Shown here: in pieces, positions 24,089-32,559 of the stretch
How positions within the stretch are numbered: the first letter of the stretch is position 1
Layout: every line of letters begins with the position of its first letter
NCBI RefSeq assembly: GCF_007830635.1
Contig: NZ_VLLA01000002.1
Coordinates: 186,001 to 250,000 of the forward strand
Direction: 5' to 3'
Length of the DNA: 64,000 bases
Source of the DNA: Bradyrhizobium huanghuaihaiense
GTDB taxonomy: Bacteria; Pseudomonadota; Alphaproteobacteria; Rhizobiales; Xanthobacteraceae
Notes under the pieces: generated by a model
What the model was told of the DNA's origin: nothing
The model's input: only the letters and a program-made list of their open reading frames with translations
Databases searched by the model: none
Position numbers and translations under genes: made by a program

Positions 24089-25273
24089 GTGACCGCCGAT
24101 CATCCCAGACCGCCGCCGCGCCGCCGCTTCTTCGCGCTCGGGCGCAACGAATTGAAGGGCCTGTTCTGGCAGGTGCTGGTGGTCGGGATCGCGGTCGGAG
24201 TGATCGCCTTCCTCTGGTCCAACACAGTCACCAACCTGTCGGCCCGTCGCATCACCACCGGCTTCGCCTTCCTCGGCCGCGAGGCCGGTATGCCGATTGC
24301 CGACAGCCTGCTCGCCTACAATCCGAGGGATACGTATCTCTGGGCCTTCGTCGTCGGCATCGCCAACACGCTGCGTGTCGCAGTGATCGGCATCGTGCTC
24401 GCGACCGTCCTCGGCACGCTGATCGGTATCTCCAGGCTGTCGGCCAACTGGCTGCTGTCGCGGCTCGCCGCGGTCTATGTCGAAACGCTCCGCGATATCC
24501 CGCTGCTGCTCCAGCTACTGTTCTGGTACGTGCTGATGCAGGCGCTGCCCGCCGCGCGCGCAGCGTGGCGGCCCGTCGAGGGCGTGTTCCTCTCCAATCG
24601 CGGCCTGATCCTGCCGGCGATCCCATTCGGGCCGCCACAGCTCTGGGTGCTCGGCACGGCGGTGCTGGGTCTGGCTGTGTTCTACATCATCCGGCGATGG
24701 CTGATCGCCCAGCAGATGCGCGACGGCAAGCCGCGGCCGGCCTGGCCCTTTGCGCTCGGTCTCATCGTTGCGGCGCCGGCGGCCGTCTCGCTGGTGCTCG
24801 GTGTCTCCTGGACGATCGAATGGCCGCAGCTGCGCGGGTTCAATTTCGTCGGCGGGCTGACGCTCGCGCCGGAATATTTCGCGCTGCTGATCGCGCTCGT
24901 GACCTACACCTCGGCCTTCATCGCCGAGATCGTGCGCAGCGGCATCCAGTCGGTGCCGCGCGGCCAGTGGGATGCCGCCAATGCGCTCGGCCTGCGCCGC
25001 AGCTTCATGCTGCGGCAGATCATCCTGCCGCAGGCGCTGCGTGTGATCGTGCCGCCGATGACGAGCCAGTATCTCAACCTGACCAAGAACTCCTCGCTGG
25101 CGGTCGCGATCGGTTACCAGGACGTGGTCTCGGTCGCCAACACCACGCTGAACCAGACCGGGCAGGCGATCGAGGCGATCGCGCTGATCATGGCGGTGTT
25201 CCTGACCATCAGCCTTTCCATCAGCTTCTTCATGAACTGGTACAACGCGCGCATCGCGCTGGTGGAGCGCTGA
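24089..25273 (+). CDS. aapQ: General L-amino-acid ABC transporter permease AapQ
   Basis: A 394-residue inner-membrane permease. An N-terminal extension with a first membrane segment is followed by the His/Glu-type permease core: LRDIPLLLQLLFWYV near residues 133-147, then the EAA loop (IQSVPRGQWDAANALGL) and QIILPQALRVIVPPMTSQYLN. The long insertion between segments is typical of AapQ/BztB. Translation starts at GTG 24089 behind GAGAAGGA. The stop is two bases before aapM. Confidence 0.93.
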   Translation: MTADHPRPPPRRRFFALGRNELKGLFWQVLVVGIAVGVIAFLWSNTVTNLSARRITTGFAFLGREAGMPIADSLLAYNPRDTYLWAFVVGIANTLRVAVIGIVLATVLGTLIGISRLSANWLLSRLAAVYVETLRDIPLLLQLLFWYVLMQALPAARAAWRPVEGVFLSNRGLILPAIPFGPPQLWVLGTAVLGLAVFYIIRRWLIAQQMRDGKPRPAWPFALGLIVAAPAAVSLVLGVSWTIEWPQLRGFNFVGGLTLAPEYFALLIALVTYTSAFIAEIVRSGIQSVPRGQWDAANALGLRRSFMLRQIILPQALRVIVPPMTSQYLNLTKNSSLAVAIGYQDVVSVANTTLNQTGQAIEAIALIMAVFLTISLSISFFMNWYNARIALVER

Positions 25274-25275
25274 GC

Positions 25276-26385
25276 ATGACTGCGATCACCGACATCCCCG
25301 ATGCACCCCGCGCCGCCCGCCGGCCGCAGACGGGTAATCCGGTGCTGCGCTGGCTGCGCAAGAACCTGTTCTCGTCGATTCCCAACGGCATTCTCTCAAT
25401 CGTGCTGTTGGCGATTCTCGCCAAGGGCATCTACAGCTTCGTGCAATGGGGCCTGGCAAACGCGGTCTGGCTGACGCCGGCGAACGATTCCAGCGCCTGC
25501 CGCGCGGTGCGTGGCGTCGGTGCCTGCTGGGCCATCATCCCCGAAAAGTACCGCTTCATCCTGTTCGGCACCTATCCGTTCGACGAGCAGTGGCGACCGG
25601 CGCTGGCAGTGCTGCTGTTCATCGCGCTGTACTATCTCTCGACCCGCCGCGCGCTGTGGCGGCGCGAGCTGATCTATCTCTGGATCGGCGCGCTGGCGCT
25701 GATCAGCGTGCTGATGTGGGGCGGCGTGTTCGGCCTGTCCTTCGTCTCGCAGGACCGCTGGGGCGGCCTTCCCGTGACGCTGATCCTGGCGACGTTCGGT
25801 CTCGCCTTCGGCTTCCCGCTCGGCATCCTGGTCGCGCTCGGCCGCCGCTCGAAGCTGCCGGCGATCCGCTCGCTCAGCGTGCTCTATGTCGAGCTGATCC
25901 GCGGCGTGCCGCTGGTCAGCCTATTGTTCATGGCAAGCGTGATGTTTCCGCTGTTCATGCCCAGCGGATTCAACATCGACAAGCTCTTGCGCGCGCAGAT
26001 CGCGATCATCCTGTTCGCCGGTGCCTATCTTGCCGAGGTCATCCGCGGCGGGCTCCAGGCCGTGCCGCGCGGGCAATATGAAGCCGCCGACGCGCTGGGA
26101 CTGTCCTACTGGCGCAAGCACCGGCTGATCGTCCTGCCGCAGGCGATCCGCCATGTCATCCCGCCGCTGGTCAACACCTTCATCGCCTTCTTCAAGGATA
26201 CCAGTCTCGTCCTGATCATCGGCATCTTCGACCTGCTCACGACGGCCAAGACCGCGATCATCGATCCTGCCTGGCAGCAGTTTTCGGTCGAGGTCTACAT
26301 CTTCGTGGCCGCGATCTACTTCGTGTTTTGCTTCGCGATGTCGCGCTACAGCCGCAGCCTGGAGGCGCATACGGCATCGAGGTAA
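25276..26385 (+). CDS. aapM: General L-amino-acid ABC transporter permease AapM
   Basis: A 369-residue permease pairing with AapQ. It has several membrane segments before the core, then the EAA loop LQAVPRGQYEAADALGLSYW and LIVLPQAIRHVIPPLVNTFIAFFKDTS, both characteristic of AapM/BztC. The reading frame is open upstream through aapQ, but the ATG at 25276, two bases after the aapQ stop, is the obvious start. No aapP ATPase follows; the next gene is a small secreted protein. Confidence 0.93.
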   Translation: MTAITDIPDAPRAARRPQTGNPVLRWLRKNLFSSIPNGILSIVLLAILAKGIYSFVQWGLANAVWLTPANDSSACRAVRGVGACWAIIPEKYRFILFGTYPFDEQWRPALAVLLFIALYYLSTRRALWRRELIYLWIGALALISVLMWGGVFGLSFVSQDRWGGLPVTLILATFGLAFGFPLGILVALGRRSKLPAIRSLSVLYVELIRGVPLVSLLFMASVMFPLFMPSGFNIDKLLRAQIAIILFAGAYLAEVIRGGLQAVPRGQYEAADALGLSYWRKHRLIVLPQAIRHVIPPLVNTFIAFFKDTSLVLIIGIFDLLTTAKTAIIDPAWQQFSVEVYIFVAAIYFVFCFAMSRYSRSLEAHTASR

Positions 26386-26507
26386 CGCTGGACCACGAAA
26401 TGCCTATGCGACGCCTATGACGCGAGCCCGGATTCAGACTGGGATTTCTACGTTGCCAAAGCCATCTCCAGTTTGCTGGTGGCATTCAACAAGAGGCACG
26501 TCGAATC

Positions 26508-26720
26508 ATGATGAAGTCTGTTCTCGCCGCGTCGGCCGTTCTGGTCGCGCTTTGCTCCGCCGCCACCGCGCGCGAGGTGGTGCACCATCCCCATGCGAAC
26601 TCGGAAGCCGCCGTCCAGCTGTCGCAAGTCCATCCGGGCTCCATGGGCTATTCAGCCATGGCCGAGGACGCCGGCTATGATGCGCACCAGTACACCGGCG
26701 GCCCCAAAATGAACGACTAG
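26508..26720 (+). CDS. Small secreted protein of unknown function
   Basis: A 70-residue protein with a clear signal peptide (MMKSVLAASAVLVALCSAATA), leaving about 48 mature residues. These begin REVVHHPHANSE and contain three histidines in the first eight positions. I recognise no domain. AAGAGG lies about 11 bases before the ATG. It follows aapM by 122 bases but probably has its own promoter. Short His-rich periplasmic peptides of this kind are common and uncharacterised in Bradyrhizobium. Confidence 0.6.
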   Translation: MMKSVLAASAVLVALCSAATAREVVHHPHANSEAAVQLSQVHPGSMGYSAMAEDAGYDAHQYTGGPKMND

Positions 26721-26782
26721 GACTGACCTTGGCGGCCACGCCGTGGTGACTGGCGGCCTACCAATGGTTTGCTGGCGGAGAT

Positions 26783-26821
26783 GCCGGCACCGGGGGACAG
26801 TCAAGGTCCCGCCGGTGCGGC
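26783..26821. terminator. Hairpin between convergent genes, possible terminator
   Basis: A long stem, GCCGGCACCGGGGGAC / GGTCCCGCCGGTGCGGC, around AGTCAA, with two single-base bulges. It lies just past the 3' ends of the small secreted protein and the convergent amidase. There is no T tract on either strand, so it is a weak candidate or a processing structure. Confidence 0.4.
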
Positions 26822-26826
26822 GTATC

Positions 26827-28245
26827 TTATGCCTTCACCTTCGGGGCGATCGGCGTCGTTGCGCGCAGGCCGAGAATGTCCTCCAGCACCTTTGCGCCGG
26901 CGATCACCTGCGCGTCGGCGCGCGGGGCGCCCACCACTTGCACGCCGACCGGCAGGCCCGACGCCGTGAAGCCGCAGGGCAGCGACAGCGACGGGCAGCA
27001 GGCGAGCGTGATGGCGTAGACGATGCCGAGCCATTCGATGTAGTTCTCGAACCTCTTGCCGTCGCATTCGGCGACGTAGCGGTTTTCGATCGGGAAGGGC
27101 GGCACGATCGTCGTCGGTGTCAGCAACAGATCATAGGTCTTGAAGAACTCGACCGCGCGAGCGGTCATGCCGACGCGCTGCGCCTCGGCGCGCGCGAGCT
27201 GCTCGACCGTCAGCTTGAGGCCTTCCTCGATGTTCCAGATCACCTCGGGCTTGAGCAGGTCGCGCTTGGTGCGCAGCAGATTGGCCTTGGTGATCGCGAA
27301 ATCGAAGGCGCGCAGTACGTGGAAGCATTCATGCGCCTCGCGCCAGTCCGGATGCGCCTCCTCGACGATGGCGCCGGCCTCCGCAAAACGTTCGGCGGCC
27401 TTGCGCGTGATCGCCTTCACTTCGGGATCAACAGGGGTGATGCCGAGATCGGGCGAATACGCGATGCGCTTCGGTCTCTTGCCCGCCTGGGCCGCCGACA
27501 GGAACGAGGTTGCGGGCGCCGGCAGCGATAGCGGATCGTCCGCATAGTCGCCGCTCATGGCATCCAGCAGCAGCGCGAGATCCTCGACGTTGCGTGCCAT
27601 CGGGCCGACCACGCCGAGATTGCGATCGATGCTCGATTTGGGGGTATGCGCGACGCGCCCGATGCTCGGCCGCATGCCGACGACGCCGCAGAACGCCGCC
27701 GGGCTGCGTAAAGATCCACCCATGTCGGAGCCCTGCGCGAGCCAGGCCATGCCGGTCGCAAGGGCCACGGCCGCGCCGCCGGAGGAGCCGGCTGCCGATT
27801 TCGTCGTATCCCAGGGATTGAGCGTCGCGCCGAACACCTCGTTGAAGGTGTTGGCGCCGGCGCCGAATTCCGGCGTATTGGATTTGGCGTAGACCACCGC
27901 GCCGTTGGCTTCGAGATTCTCGACCATGAGGTCGGACTTCGCGGGGATGTTGTCCTTGAAGATCGGCGAGCCCTGCGTGTTCAGCACGCCGGCGACGTCG
28001 GTCAGGTCCTTGATCGGTACCGGCAGGCCCGCGAGCAATCCGCGCGCACCGGCCGGTTTCTGCATCATGGCTTTCGCATTGGTCCGGGCGCGATCGAAGC
28101 ACAGGATCGGCAGCGCGTTCACCTTGCCGTCGACCTCACCGATGCGCTTCTCCAGCACATCCAGCAGCTCGAGTGGCGAGACGTCGCCGGAGCGCAGCTT
28201 GTCGACGACGGTGCTGGCGGTTTCGCGGATCAGGTCTTGAGACAA
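26827..28245 (-). CDS. Amidase (amidase-signature family)
   Basis: A 472-residue amidase-signature enzyme. The Gly/Ser-rich core SAAGSSGGAAVALATGMAWLAQGSDMGGSLR holds the Ser-cisSer pair, and the Lys of the triad is in VPIKDLTDV near residue 78. The triad is complete, so hydrolysis of an amide (or carbamoyl) bond is expected. The substrate cannot be told. It is transcribed toward the aap operon end and preceded by a family A repeat. Confidence 0.9.
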   Translation of the reverse strand: MSQDLIRETASTVVDKLRSGDVSPLELLDVLEKRIGEVDGKVNALPILCFDRARTNAKAMMQKPAGARGLLAGLPVPIKDLTDVAGVLNTQGSPIFKDNIPAKSDLMVENLEANGAVVYAKSNTPEFGAGANTFNEVFGATLNPWDTTKSAAGSSGGAAVALATGMAWLAQGSDMGGSLRSPAAFCGVVGMRPSIGRVAHTPKSSIDRNLGVVGPMARNVEDLALLLDAMSGDYADDPLSLPAPATSFLSAAQAGKRPKRIAYSPDLGITPVDPEVKAITRKAAERFAEAGAIVEEAHPDWREAHECFHVLRAFDFAITKANLLRTKRDLLKPEVIWNIEEGLKLTVEQLARAEAQRVGMTARAVEFFKTYDLLLTPTTIVPPFPIENRYVAECDGKRFENYIEWLGIVYAITLACCPSLSLPCGFTASGLPVGVQVVGAPRADAQVIAGAKVLEDILGLRATTPIAPKVKA

Positions 28246-28274
28246 CTATCTTACTCCTGTGCTTATTCTTGGTT

Positions 28275-28356
28275 CGTCATTGCGAGCGTAGCGAAGCAAT
28301 CCAGACTGCTACCCGCGGATACAATCCTGGATTGCTTCGCTGCGCTCGCAATGACG
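28275..28356. repeat. Palindromic repeat, family A copy 4
   Basis: The arms CGTCATTGCGAGCGTAGCGAAG and CTTCGCTGCGCTCGCAATGACG are nearly perfect, with CAATCCAG and CTGGATTG nested. It fills the spacer between the SDR gene's 3' end and the amidase start, both on the minus strand. Confidence 0.9.
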
Positions 28357-28365
28357 AGGATAGGG

Positions 28366-29142
28366 CTAACCCCAGCCTGCGCTGATGCCGCCGTCGACCG
28401 TGTAGATCACGCCCGAGGTATAGCCGGCGCGATCCGAGGCGAGGAACGCCATGAGGTCGCCGATCTCACGCGCGTGCGCGGGGCGGCCGAGCGGCAGGCT
28501 CTTCTGGAATTCCTTGTAGCGGCTCTCGTCGCCGAACTGGTGCTTTGCGCGCGTCTTGAGCAGGGTGACGTGGCGGTCGGTGCCGACAGGACCGGGATTG
28601 ATGCCGACCACGCGGATGTTGTCGGCAAGACTCTTGCCGCCGAGCGCACGGGTGAAGGCCATCAGCGCCGCATTGCCGGCGCTGCCGCAGATGTAATTGG
28701 CGTCGAATTTCTCGCCGGCCGCGCCGATGTCGTTGACGATGACGCCGCCGCCCTTGGCCTTCATCTGCGCGTAGATATACCGCGTGAGGTTGATGTAGCC
28801 GAACACCTTCAATTCCCAGGCGTGCCGCCAGGTTGCCTCGTCGATCTTGTCGATCGAGCCGCCGGGGATATCGCCGGCGTTGTTGACGAGGACGTCGATG
28901 TCGGCGGCTTCCTTGGCCAGCCGCGCCACGTCCTCTTCCTTGCGCAGGTCGACAATGCTCGTTGCGGCGTCGATCTGGTGCGCGGCGCGCAAGCGATCGG
29001 CCAGCGCTTTCAGCGCCTCGCCGCTGCGGGCTGCCAGCAGGAGATGCGCGCCTTCCTCGGCAAACGCCTCGGCGGCGGCTGCGCCAATGCCCTTGGATGC
29101 GCCGGTGATCAGGACGCGCTTGCCACGCAGATGCAGATCCAT
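28366..29142 (-). CDS. SDR-fold protein lacking the catalytic tetrad
   Basis: A 258-residue short-chain dehydrogenase-fold protein. The cofactor site is intact: TGASKGIG at 13-20 and NNAG at 87-90. The active site is not. The position of the YxxxK motif reads GSAGN (residues 153-157), the catalytic Ser position reads Gly140, and the helix-4 Asn appears as Lys112. Residues 243-258 keep the usual C-terminal VDGG block. It may bind NAD(P) without catalysing ordinary carbonyl reduction, or use different residues. It is divergent from tartrate dehydrogenase. Confidence 0.85.
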   Translation of the reverse strand: MDLHLRGKRVLITGASKGIGAAAAEAFAEEGAHLLLAARSGEALKALADRLRAAHQIDAATSIVDLRKEEDVARLAKEAADIDVLVNNAGDIPGGSIDKIDEATWRHAWELKVFGYINLTRYIYAQMKAKGGGVIVNDIGAAGEKFDANYICGSAGNAALMAFTRALGGKSLADNIRVVGINPGPVGTDRHVTLLKTRAKHQFGDESRYKEFQKSLPLGRPAHAREIGDLMAFLASDRAGYTSGVIYTVDGGISAGWG

Positions 29143-29206
29143 GGGGAGTACTCGCAGGATGGGAACAGGATAAAATCAGTAGGCGCCCGGCTGCGCCATG
29201 GTCAAC

Positions 29207-29254
29207 ATTGCAGTGCAGCGTTGCACTGCCGCCGACTTTGGTTCATTGCAGTGC
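29207..29254. promoter_or_regulatory. Repeated TTGCAGTGC sites in a divergent promoter
   Basis: ATTGCAGTGC occurs at 29207-29216 and again at 29245-29254. The first copy also pairs with GCACTGC (29223-29229) as a perfect 7-bp inverted repeat with a 6-base centre. The group lies between the SDR-fold gene and tartrate dehydrogenase, 44 bases before the latter's ATG. This looks like a three-half-site operator. No regulator gene is adjacent, so the cognate factor is encoded elsewhere. Confidence 0.5.
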
Positions 29255-29298
29255 GGTCAAAAAAGACGGCGCTGCCGGACCAACCAAGGACGTTCTCG

Positions 29299-30372
29299 AT
29301 GAGCAAGAAACAATACCGGATCGCGGTCATTCCCGGCGACGGCATCGGCAAGGAAGTGATGCCGGAAGGCCTGCGCGTTCTGGAGGCGGCCGCGAAGAAG
29401 CATGGAGTTTCCGTGCATTTCGACCATTTCGACTTCTCGTCCTACGATTATTACGAGAAGCACGGCCAGATGATGCCCGATGACTGGAAGGAGAAGATCG
29501 GCAAGCACGACGCGATCTATTTCGGCGCGGTCGGCTGGCCGGCCAAGATTCCCGATCACGTCTCGCTGTGGGGCTCGCTGATCAAGTTCCGCCGCGAGTT
29601 CGATCAGTACGTGAATTTGCGTCCGGTGCGGCTGATGCCCGGCGTGCCGTCGCCGCTGGCGGGCCGCAAGCCCGGCGACATCGATTTCTGGGTGGTGCGC
29701 GAGAACACCGAAGGCGAATATTCCTCGGTCGGCGGCCGCATGTTCCCGGACACCGACCGTGAGTTCGTCACCCAGCAGACGGTGATGACCCGCACCGGCG
29801 TGGATCGCATTCTCAAGTTCGCCTTCGAGCTCGCGCAGTCACGGCCGAAGAAGCACCTGACCTCGGCGACCAAGTCCAACGGCATCTCCATCACCATGCC
29901 CTATTGGGACGAGCGTGTGGAGGCGATGGCCAAGAAGTTCCCGGGCGTGAAGTGGGACAAGTACCACATCGACATTCTCACCGCGAACTTCGTGCTGCAT
30001 CCGGACTGGTTCGACGTCGTGGTCGGCTCGAACCTGTTCGGTGACATCCTGTCCGATCTCGGCCCCGCCTGCACCGGCACGATCGGCATCGCGCCGTCCG
30101 GCAACATCAATCCCGAGGGCGATTTCCCCTCGGTGTTCGAGCCGGTGCACGGTTCGGCGCCTGACATCGCAGGGCAGGGCATTGCCAACCCGATCGGTGC
30201 GATCTGGTCAGGCGCAATGATGTTCGAGCATCTCGGCGAGAAGGAAGCCGGCAAGTCGATCGTCGAGGCGATCGAGCGCACGCTCGCCGAACGCACGCTC
30301 CGCACCAAGGACCTCGGCGGCAACGCCGACACCACGGCCTGCGGCAAGGCGGTCGCGGATATGGTGGATTGA
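29299..30372 (+). CDS. Tartrate dehydrogenase / D-malate dehydrogenase family
   Basis: A 357-residue NAD-dependent beta-decarboxylating hydroxyacid dehydrogenase. IAVIPGDGIGKEVMPEGLRV opens the fold. VVRENTEGEYSSVGGR and NLFGDILSDLGPACTGTIGIAPSGNIN carry the substrate and metal Asp residues. The whole matches TtuC/DmlA, which act on tartrate and D-malate, rather than isocitrate or isopropylmalate dehydrogenase. The frame is open about 1 kb upstream, but CAAGGA 8 bases before 29299 and family homology fix the start. Confidence 0.92.
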   Translation: MSKKQYRIAVIPGDGIGKEVMPEGLRVLEAAAKKHGVSVHFDHFDFSSYDYYEKHGQMMPDDWKEKIGKHDAIYFGAVGWPAKIPDHVSLWGSLIKFRREFDQYVNLRPVRLMPGVPSPLAGRKPGDIDFWVVRENTEGEYSSVGGRMFPDTDREFVTQQTVMTRTGVDRILKFAFELAQSRPKKHLTSATKSNGISITMPYWDERVEAMAKKFPGVKWDKYHIDILTANFVLHPDWFDVVVGSNLFGDILSDLGPACTGTIGIAPSGNINPEGDFPSVFEPVHGSAPDIAGQGIANPIGAIWSGAMMFEHLGEKEAGKSIVEAIERTLAERTLRTKDLGGNADTTACGKAVADMVD

Positions 30373-30387
30373 GGCAGGGCGACACTG

Positions 30388-30529
30388 CGTAGGGTAGGTT
30401 AGCCCCGCGGCCGCGCGAAGCGTGGTCCGCTGGGCGTAACCCACCTCTTCTGTTTCCGCGGATACGAACAGTGGTGGGTTACGCCGCGCAGATGCGCTTC
30501 GCGCATCCGCACGACTAACCCACCCTACG
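30388..30529. repeat. Palindromic repeat, family B copy 1
   Basis: The outer arms are CGTAGGGTAGGTTAGCC and GACTAACCCACCCTACG. Inner pieces are GGCGTAACCCACCTCTTC and ACAGTGGTGGGTTACGCC, plus GATGCGCTTCGCGCATC. It sits between two convergent genes (tartrate dehydrogenase and the SUFU-domain gene) and ends 1-2 bases before the latter's stop codon. Other copies are at 32447, 52381, 58202 and 63545. Confidence 0.9.
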
Positions 30530-30530
30530 A

Positions 30531-31172
30531 TTAAACATAAGACTTCCGCGCCGGATCGAAGATCGGCGGATAATCATTCTCGTCGAGCAGATCGAGAAAC
30601 GGGTCGAGCCCCCTGGTCTTGATGAGCCCGAGCTCCTGATGCGAGATCAGGTTCACGGTCAAAATCTCCACGGGATCGCCCGCGATCTCCAGCGCCTCGG
30701 CGATCTGCTTATCGGGGCCGATGATCGGTGTGAGAAACAGGAATGTCTGGAAGTCCGTTCCTGCAACCGGCGGCCACGGCAGCGCGACGCGATGGCCGAA
30801 GCCGAACCAGGTCGTGTCGACGAACGGCAGATTGGCCAGCCAGCGAAGATTTGCGCAAACCTCCTCTGTCGGTTCGCGGACATACCACATCAGCTCGGCA
30901 CGCGGCTTTGCGTCCCCAGGCACCCCCGGCATCCGTTGCTCGCTCATGCCGTTGGTCAGAAGCACGTAGCCTTCGTCAGATCCCTCCTGGCACACCGGCA
31001 CGAAATCGCGGCCAAAGGCGTGGATGTCGATGCGGCGCTCCGCGCTTTCCTTGAAGCTGTACTCGGGCTCGCCAAGCTCGCTCTCATAGATGCCGAGCCG
31101 TTGCCGGTAGAGGTCGGCTGCGTGTGATGGCTCCGCGGAGCCGGACATGAGCTTTGCGAGACGGGAGAACAT
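30531..31172 (-). CDS. SUFU (suppressor of fused) domain protein
   Basis: A 213-residue protein matching the bacterial SUFU domain: RIDIHAFGRDFVPVCQEGSDEGYVLLTNGMSEQRM, then RAELMWYVREP, and a C-terminal HQELGLIKTRGLDPFLDLLDEN. Bacterial SUFU proteins are often immunity proteins of polymorphic toxins, but solitary genes are also common. No toxin-like neighbour is visible. I start at 31172 (MFSRLAKLMSG), where GAGG lies five bases upstream, rather than at an earlier in-frame ATG. The 164 bases upstream hold no gene. Confidence 0.8.
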   Translation of the reverse strand: MFSRLAKLMSGSAEPSHAADLYRQRLGIYESELGEPEYSFKESAERRIDIHAFGRDFVPVCQEGSDEGYVLLTNGMSEQRMPGVPGDAKPRAELMWYVREPTEEVCANLRWLANLPFVDTTWFGFGHRVALPWPPVAGTDFQTFLFLTPIIGPDKQIAEALEIAGDPVEILTVNLISHQELGLIKTRGLDPFLDLLDENDYPPIFDPARKSYV

Positions 31173-31336
31173 GTGAACCTCGGGGCGGATGTGGACCGGG
31201 ATATCCGCGTTGTCGCGAGACGACGCGGGCCGGTTCAAATCCGCTCCACGAGGGCGGCGATGCTGCGCTTTAGTCCAGACCTACTTGCGCGATAGTGCAT
31301 TCGGCCGGGCTATTCTCAGCGATGCGCTTCATTCGG

Positions 31337-32410
31337 TCAGCCCACGATCTTCTCGATCGCCGCCTGATCCAACCCGAACTTCTTCCCGGCCTCCAGAATC
31401 TCCTGCCAGGTGGTTGGATCGACCGGAATGCCCTGGGCGAGGCGCTTCTTCTTGGTCTCGCGCTCGGGATCGCCGGCGATCAGTACCTTGTCGACGCCGG
31501 GGCCGGGCGGTGAGCCGGTGTGCCAGGCAACAAAACTCTCGACTTCGCGCGCGAGATTTTCGCCGGTGCCGAGCTTGCCCGGGTCGATGATGATCGAGAG
31601 CATGCCGTTGAGGACGTTGTACTTGCCGTCGGACGGGCCCTTGACCACCTGCCCGCCGGAGAGCGCGCCGCCGAGGATTTCGCACACGAGCGCGAGCCCC
31701 GAACCCTTGTGCTCGCCGAACGGCAGGATGGCGCCGTACGGCGGAATCACGGTGTAGCGCGGATTGACCGTGGGCTTGCCTTCATTGTCGATGATGGTGC
31801 CGGGCTCCAGCTCGACGCCCTTGTTGTGGGCGACGCGGGTCTTGCCTTGCGCGATCCTGCTGGTGGCGAAGTCGAGCACGATGGGATCCTTGCCCCTGCG
31901 CGGGATGCCGACGCAGAACGGGTTGGTGCCGTGACGGGCATCGCTGCCGCCCCAGGGCGCCACGATCGGGCGCGAAATCACGTTGACGAAGTGAATCGAG
32001 ACCAGCCCGTGGTCGATGCACTGCTCGGCCCAGTGGCCGATGCGGCCGATATGGTGCGAGTTGGAGAGGCCGACGAGACACACGCCGTTGCGCTTGGCGC
32101 GCTCGGCCGCCAGCTCCATCGCTTCATGGCCGATCACCTGGCCGTAGCCGGTGAGACCGTCGAGGGTGAGAAGCGGACCCGTGTCGAGCACGATCTTGAC
32201 GTGCTGGTTCACGGCGAGGCCGCCATTGGTGACGCTCTGGACATAGCGCGGGATCATGCCGACGCCGTGCGAGTCGTGTCCTTTAAGATTGGCCTCGACG
32301 AGGTTGGCGGAGACGAGATCGGCTTCGCGGTCCGAGGAGCCGCCCGCCTTGACGATGGCGCGGATGGCGTTGGTGAGAGGCTCTGCCTTGATGGTGCGAT
32401 AGTCGGCCAT
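31337..32410 (-). CDS. Ldh2-family malate/L-lactate/ureidoglycolate-type dehydrogenase
   Basis: A 357-residue NAD(P)-dependent dehydrogenase of the malate/L-lactate (MDH/LDH2) family. The catalytic His lies in SNSHHIGRIGHWAEQ, and HDSHGVGMIPRYV near residue 48 is the N-terminal signature. The C-terminal part has FGEHKGSGLALVCEIL. Members include ureidoglycolate dehydrogenase AllD and sulfolactate dehydrogenase. An AllC-like amidohydrolase sits two genes upstream on the same strand, so an AllD-like role is possible but unproven. Start chosen at 32410 (MADYRTIKAEP). Confidence 0.88.
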   Translation of the reverse strand: MADYRTIKAEPLTNAIRAIVKAGGSSDREADLVSANLVEANLKGHDSHGVGMIPRYVQSVTNGGLAVNQHVKIVLDTGPLLTLDGLTGYGQVIGHEAMELAAERAKRNGVCLVGLSNSHHIGRIGHWAEQCIDHGLVSIHFVNVISRPIVAPWGGSDARHGTNPFCVGIPRRGKDPIVLDFATSRIAQGKTRVAHNKGVELEPGTIIDNEGKPTVNPRYTVIPPYGAILPFGEHKGSGLALVCEILGGALSGGQVVKGPSDGKYNVLNGMLSIIIDPGKLGTGENLAREVESFVAWHTGSPPGPGVDKVLIAGDPERETKKKRLAQGIPVDPTTWQEILEAGKKFGLDQAAIEKIVG

Positions 32411-32446
32411 TGTTGTTGCTCTTATCCTTTCACGATTTGATGGCGG

Positions 32447-32559
32447 CGTAGGGTGGGTTAGGCGGAGCCGCCCACCTCTTCCGTCTCCGCGGAAGTAGAA
32501 GTGGTGGGTTAGGCCGAGCAGATGCGCTTTGCGCATCTGCTGGGCTAACCCACCCTACG
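32447..32559. repeat. Palindromic repeat, family B copy 2
   Basis: The outer arms are CGTAGGGTGGGTTAGGC and GGCTAACCCACCCTACGA, with CACCTCTTCCGTCTCCGCGG in the middle. It lies between two minus-strand genes. Its right arm overlaps the last codon of the hydroxyacid dehydrogenase gene: the TAG stop (complement of 32555-32557) is the GTAGGG of the repeat. Confidence 0.9.

Noticed and set aside
24082..26385. One continuous open frame read as an aapQ-aapM fusion.
   Set aside because: The first part is in another frame from AapQ; AapQ ends at 25273 and AapM starts at its own ATG at 25276.
28237..29298. A 1-kb upstream extension of tartrate dehydrogenase.
   Set aside because: It is antisense to the SDR gene and a family A repeat, has no homology, and a good ribosome site precedes the ATG at 29299.
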